A stretch of DNA of 64,000 nucleotides from Amphibalanus amphitrite (lineage: Eukaryota > Arthropoda > Thecostraca > Balanomorpha > Balanidae), in contig NW_024881788.1 in NCBI RefSeq assembly GCF_019059575.1, positions 124,001 through 188,000 of the forward strand, in the 5' to 3' direction. The translations under genes were made by a program, and so were the position numbers. A model generated the notes under the pieces. It ran no database searches, was not told the origin of the DNA, and saw only the letters and a program-made list of their open reading frames with translations. Positions 63,392 to 64,000 of the stretch are shown here, one piece after another. Positions within the stretch are counted from its first letter, which is position 1. Every line of letters starts with the position of its first letter.

Positions 63392-64000
63392 GAATATTAC
63401 CATCCGTAATCCTACAGCACCACCAGTTACCCCCGCCACACTTAAAATCATGGATCAACGTCGTACCGCGTTACAGCAGTTCGGTAGAAAGTCGGAGGTT
63501 TACAAAGACTTAAACCGAACTGTCCGGGCCGCAGTGCGACGAGACCGACGCGGCGAACTTCACAGAGAGATTAGTGGGCGGGGTCCCAACAAGGTGTGGA
63601 AAAGTATTAGGTCGGTTGTGGCTGGTAAGAAAGACGGACCTAGTGTTCAACCTGATGTATCGGCTGACGTCTTAAATTCTTTTTTCGTTTCTGTGGGTCC
63701 CCGCGTCGCTACAGAGATCCGTGACCAAAATCCAGTTGTTGAGCAAATTGGCCGTTTGCCGCGTGTCGTAACCGGTAGATTTAAGCCCAGACCTATCTCT
63801 CTCGGTGAACTCGGTCACACCGTTTTCAATATGCGCAATTCTGCCGCCTGCGCGTCTGATGGCGTCTGCATTCGCATGCTGAAAACTGCTTTCCCATCTA
63901 TCGGTGACGTTATCCTTCACATCATTAACACTTGCATCTCAAGGTCCGATATCCCCTTTCATTGGAAACACTCTATAGTTCACCCCATCTTCAAGTCTGG
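63392..64000 (+). mobile_element. LINE, linker and start of reverse transcriptase (third piece, runs off the window)
   Basis: An open frame to the last base: NITIRNPTAPPVTPATL, then MDQRRTALQQFGRKSEVYKD, VWKSIRSVVAGKK, DVLNSFFVSVG, and the RT entry PISLGELGHTVFNMRNSAA, SDGVCIRMLK, IPFHWKHSIVHPIFKSG. This is the linker and RT motifs 0-1 of a CR1/jockey-like LINE. No stop or frame change is seen across its three visible pieces (54301-54729, 62065-62108, 63392-64000), so the LINE was probably young when it was split. Catalytic motifs lie beyond the window. Confidence 0.88.

Noticed and set aside
1-64000. CRISPR array or prokaryotic operon
   Set aside because: The tandem repeats have no uniform repeat-spacer structure and the gene content (introns, LINEs, hAT, Penelope-like, Ty3/gypsy) is animal.

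Overview
This is eukaryotic, intron-bearing animal DNA. The one host gene I can recognise, a MICOS subunit of the MIC26/MIC27 (apolipoprotein O) family on the minus strand, reads most like arthropod homologues. Together with Penelope-like elements, TTAA-flanked short elements and GC-rich minisatellites, this suggests an invertebrate, probably an arthropod such as a crustacean. I cannot name the species. Three exons of the gene are visible: 43957-44102, 8371-8517 and 6555-6659, with matching splice phases. The first visible intron is therefore about 35.4 kb long, and almost everything else in the window is transposable-element DNA in or around this gene.

Region by region. 1-5.3 kb holds a decayed hAT element with an 8-bp target duplication, a head-to-head pair of tRNA-derived SINEs, a TTAA-flanked MITE and a TA-flanked element. 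5.3-8.5 kb carries two host exons separated by an intron with a fold-back repeat. 8.8-10.9 kb holds (AC)n, a GAGGGCCC-type minisatellite and a long (CT)n tract.

10.9-39.9 kb is one large inverted repeat. Two arms, each about 5.8 kb before later insertions, lie head to head around a 62-bp spacer near 24065. Each carries a copy of the same hAT-like transposase gene reading outwards. The arms were later hit by different elements. The left arm gained a SINE-like element and a very young Ty3/gypsy retrotransposon, itself carrying a LINE that carries a TTAA element. The right arm gained a LINE, a nested hAT element, a TTAA element, a Penelope-like element (with two more elements inside) and a probable solo LTR. 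Empty sites in the opposite arm give precise borders for most of these.

39.9-48.4 kb holds more minisatellite, an element with 21-bp repeats in its inverted ends, the upstream host exon, and several TTAA elements of a GGTCA-rich family. 48.4-52.5 kb is a three-level hierarchical minisatellite (about 28, 195 and 780 bp). 54.1-64 kb is a matryoshka nest. One LINE on the plus strand is split by a long-inverted-repeat element (54730-62060). That element contains a TTAA MITE, which contains a second copy of itself and a fold-back element with 135-bp tandem repeats and a 9-bp target duplication. The fold-back in turn holds a second fold-back made of GACGTCGG words with SINEs inside. The LINE's reverse transcriptase runs off the window end.

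Functionally, the only gene with a likely cellular role is the MICOS subunit. The rest is a record of repeated nested transposition. All family assignments are from motifs and repeats read by eye; no database search was made.
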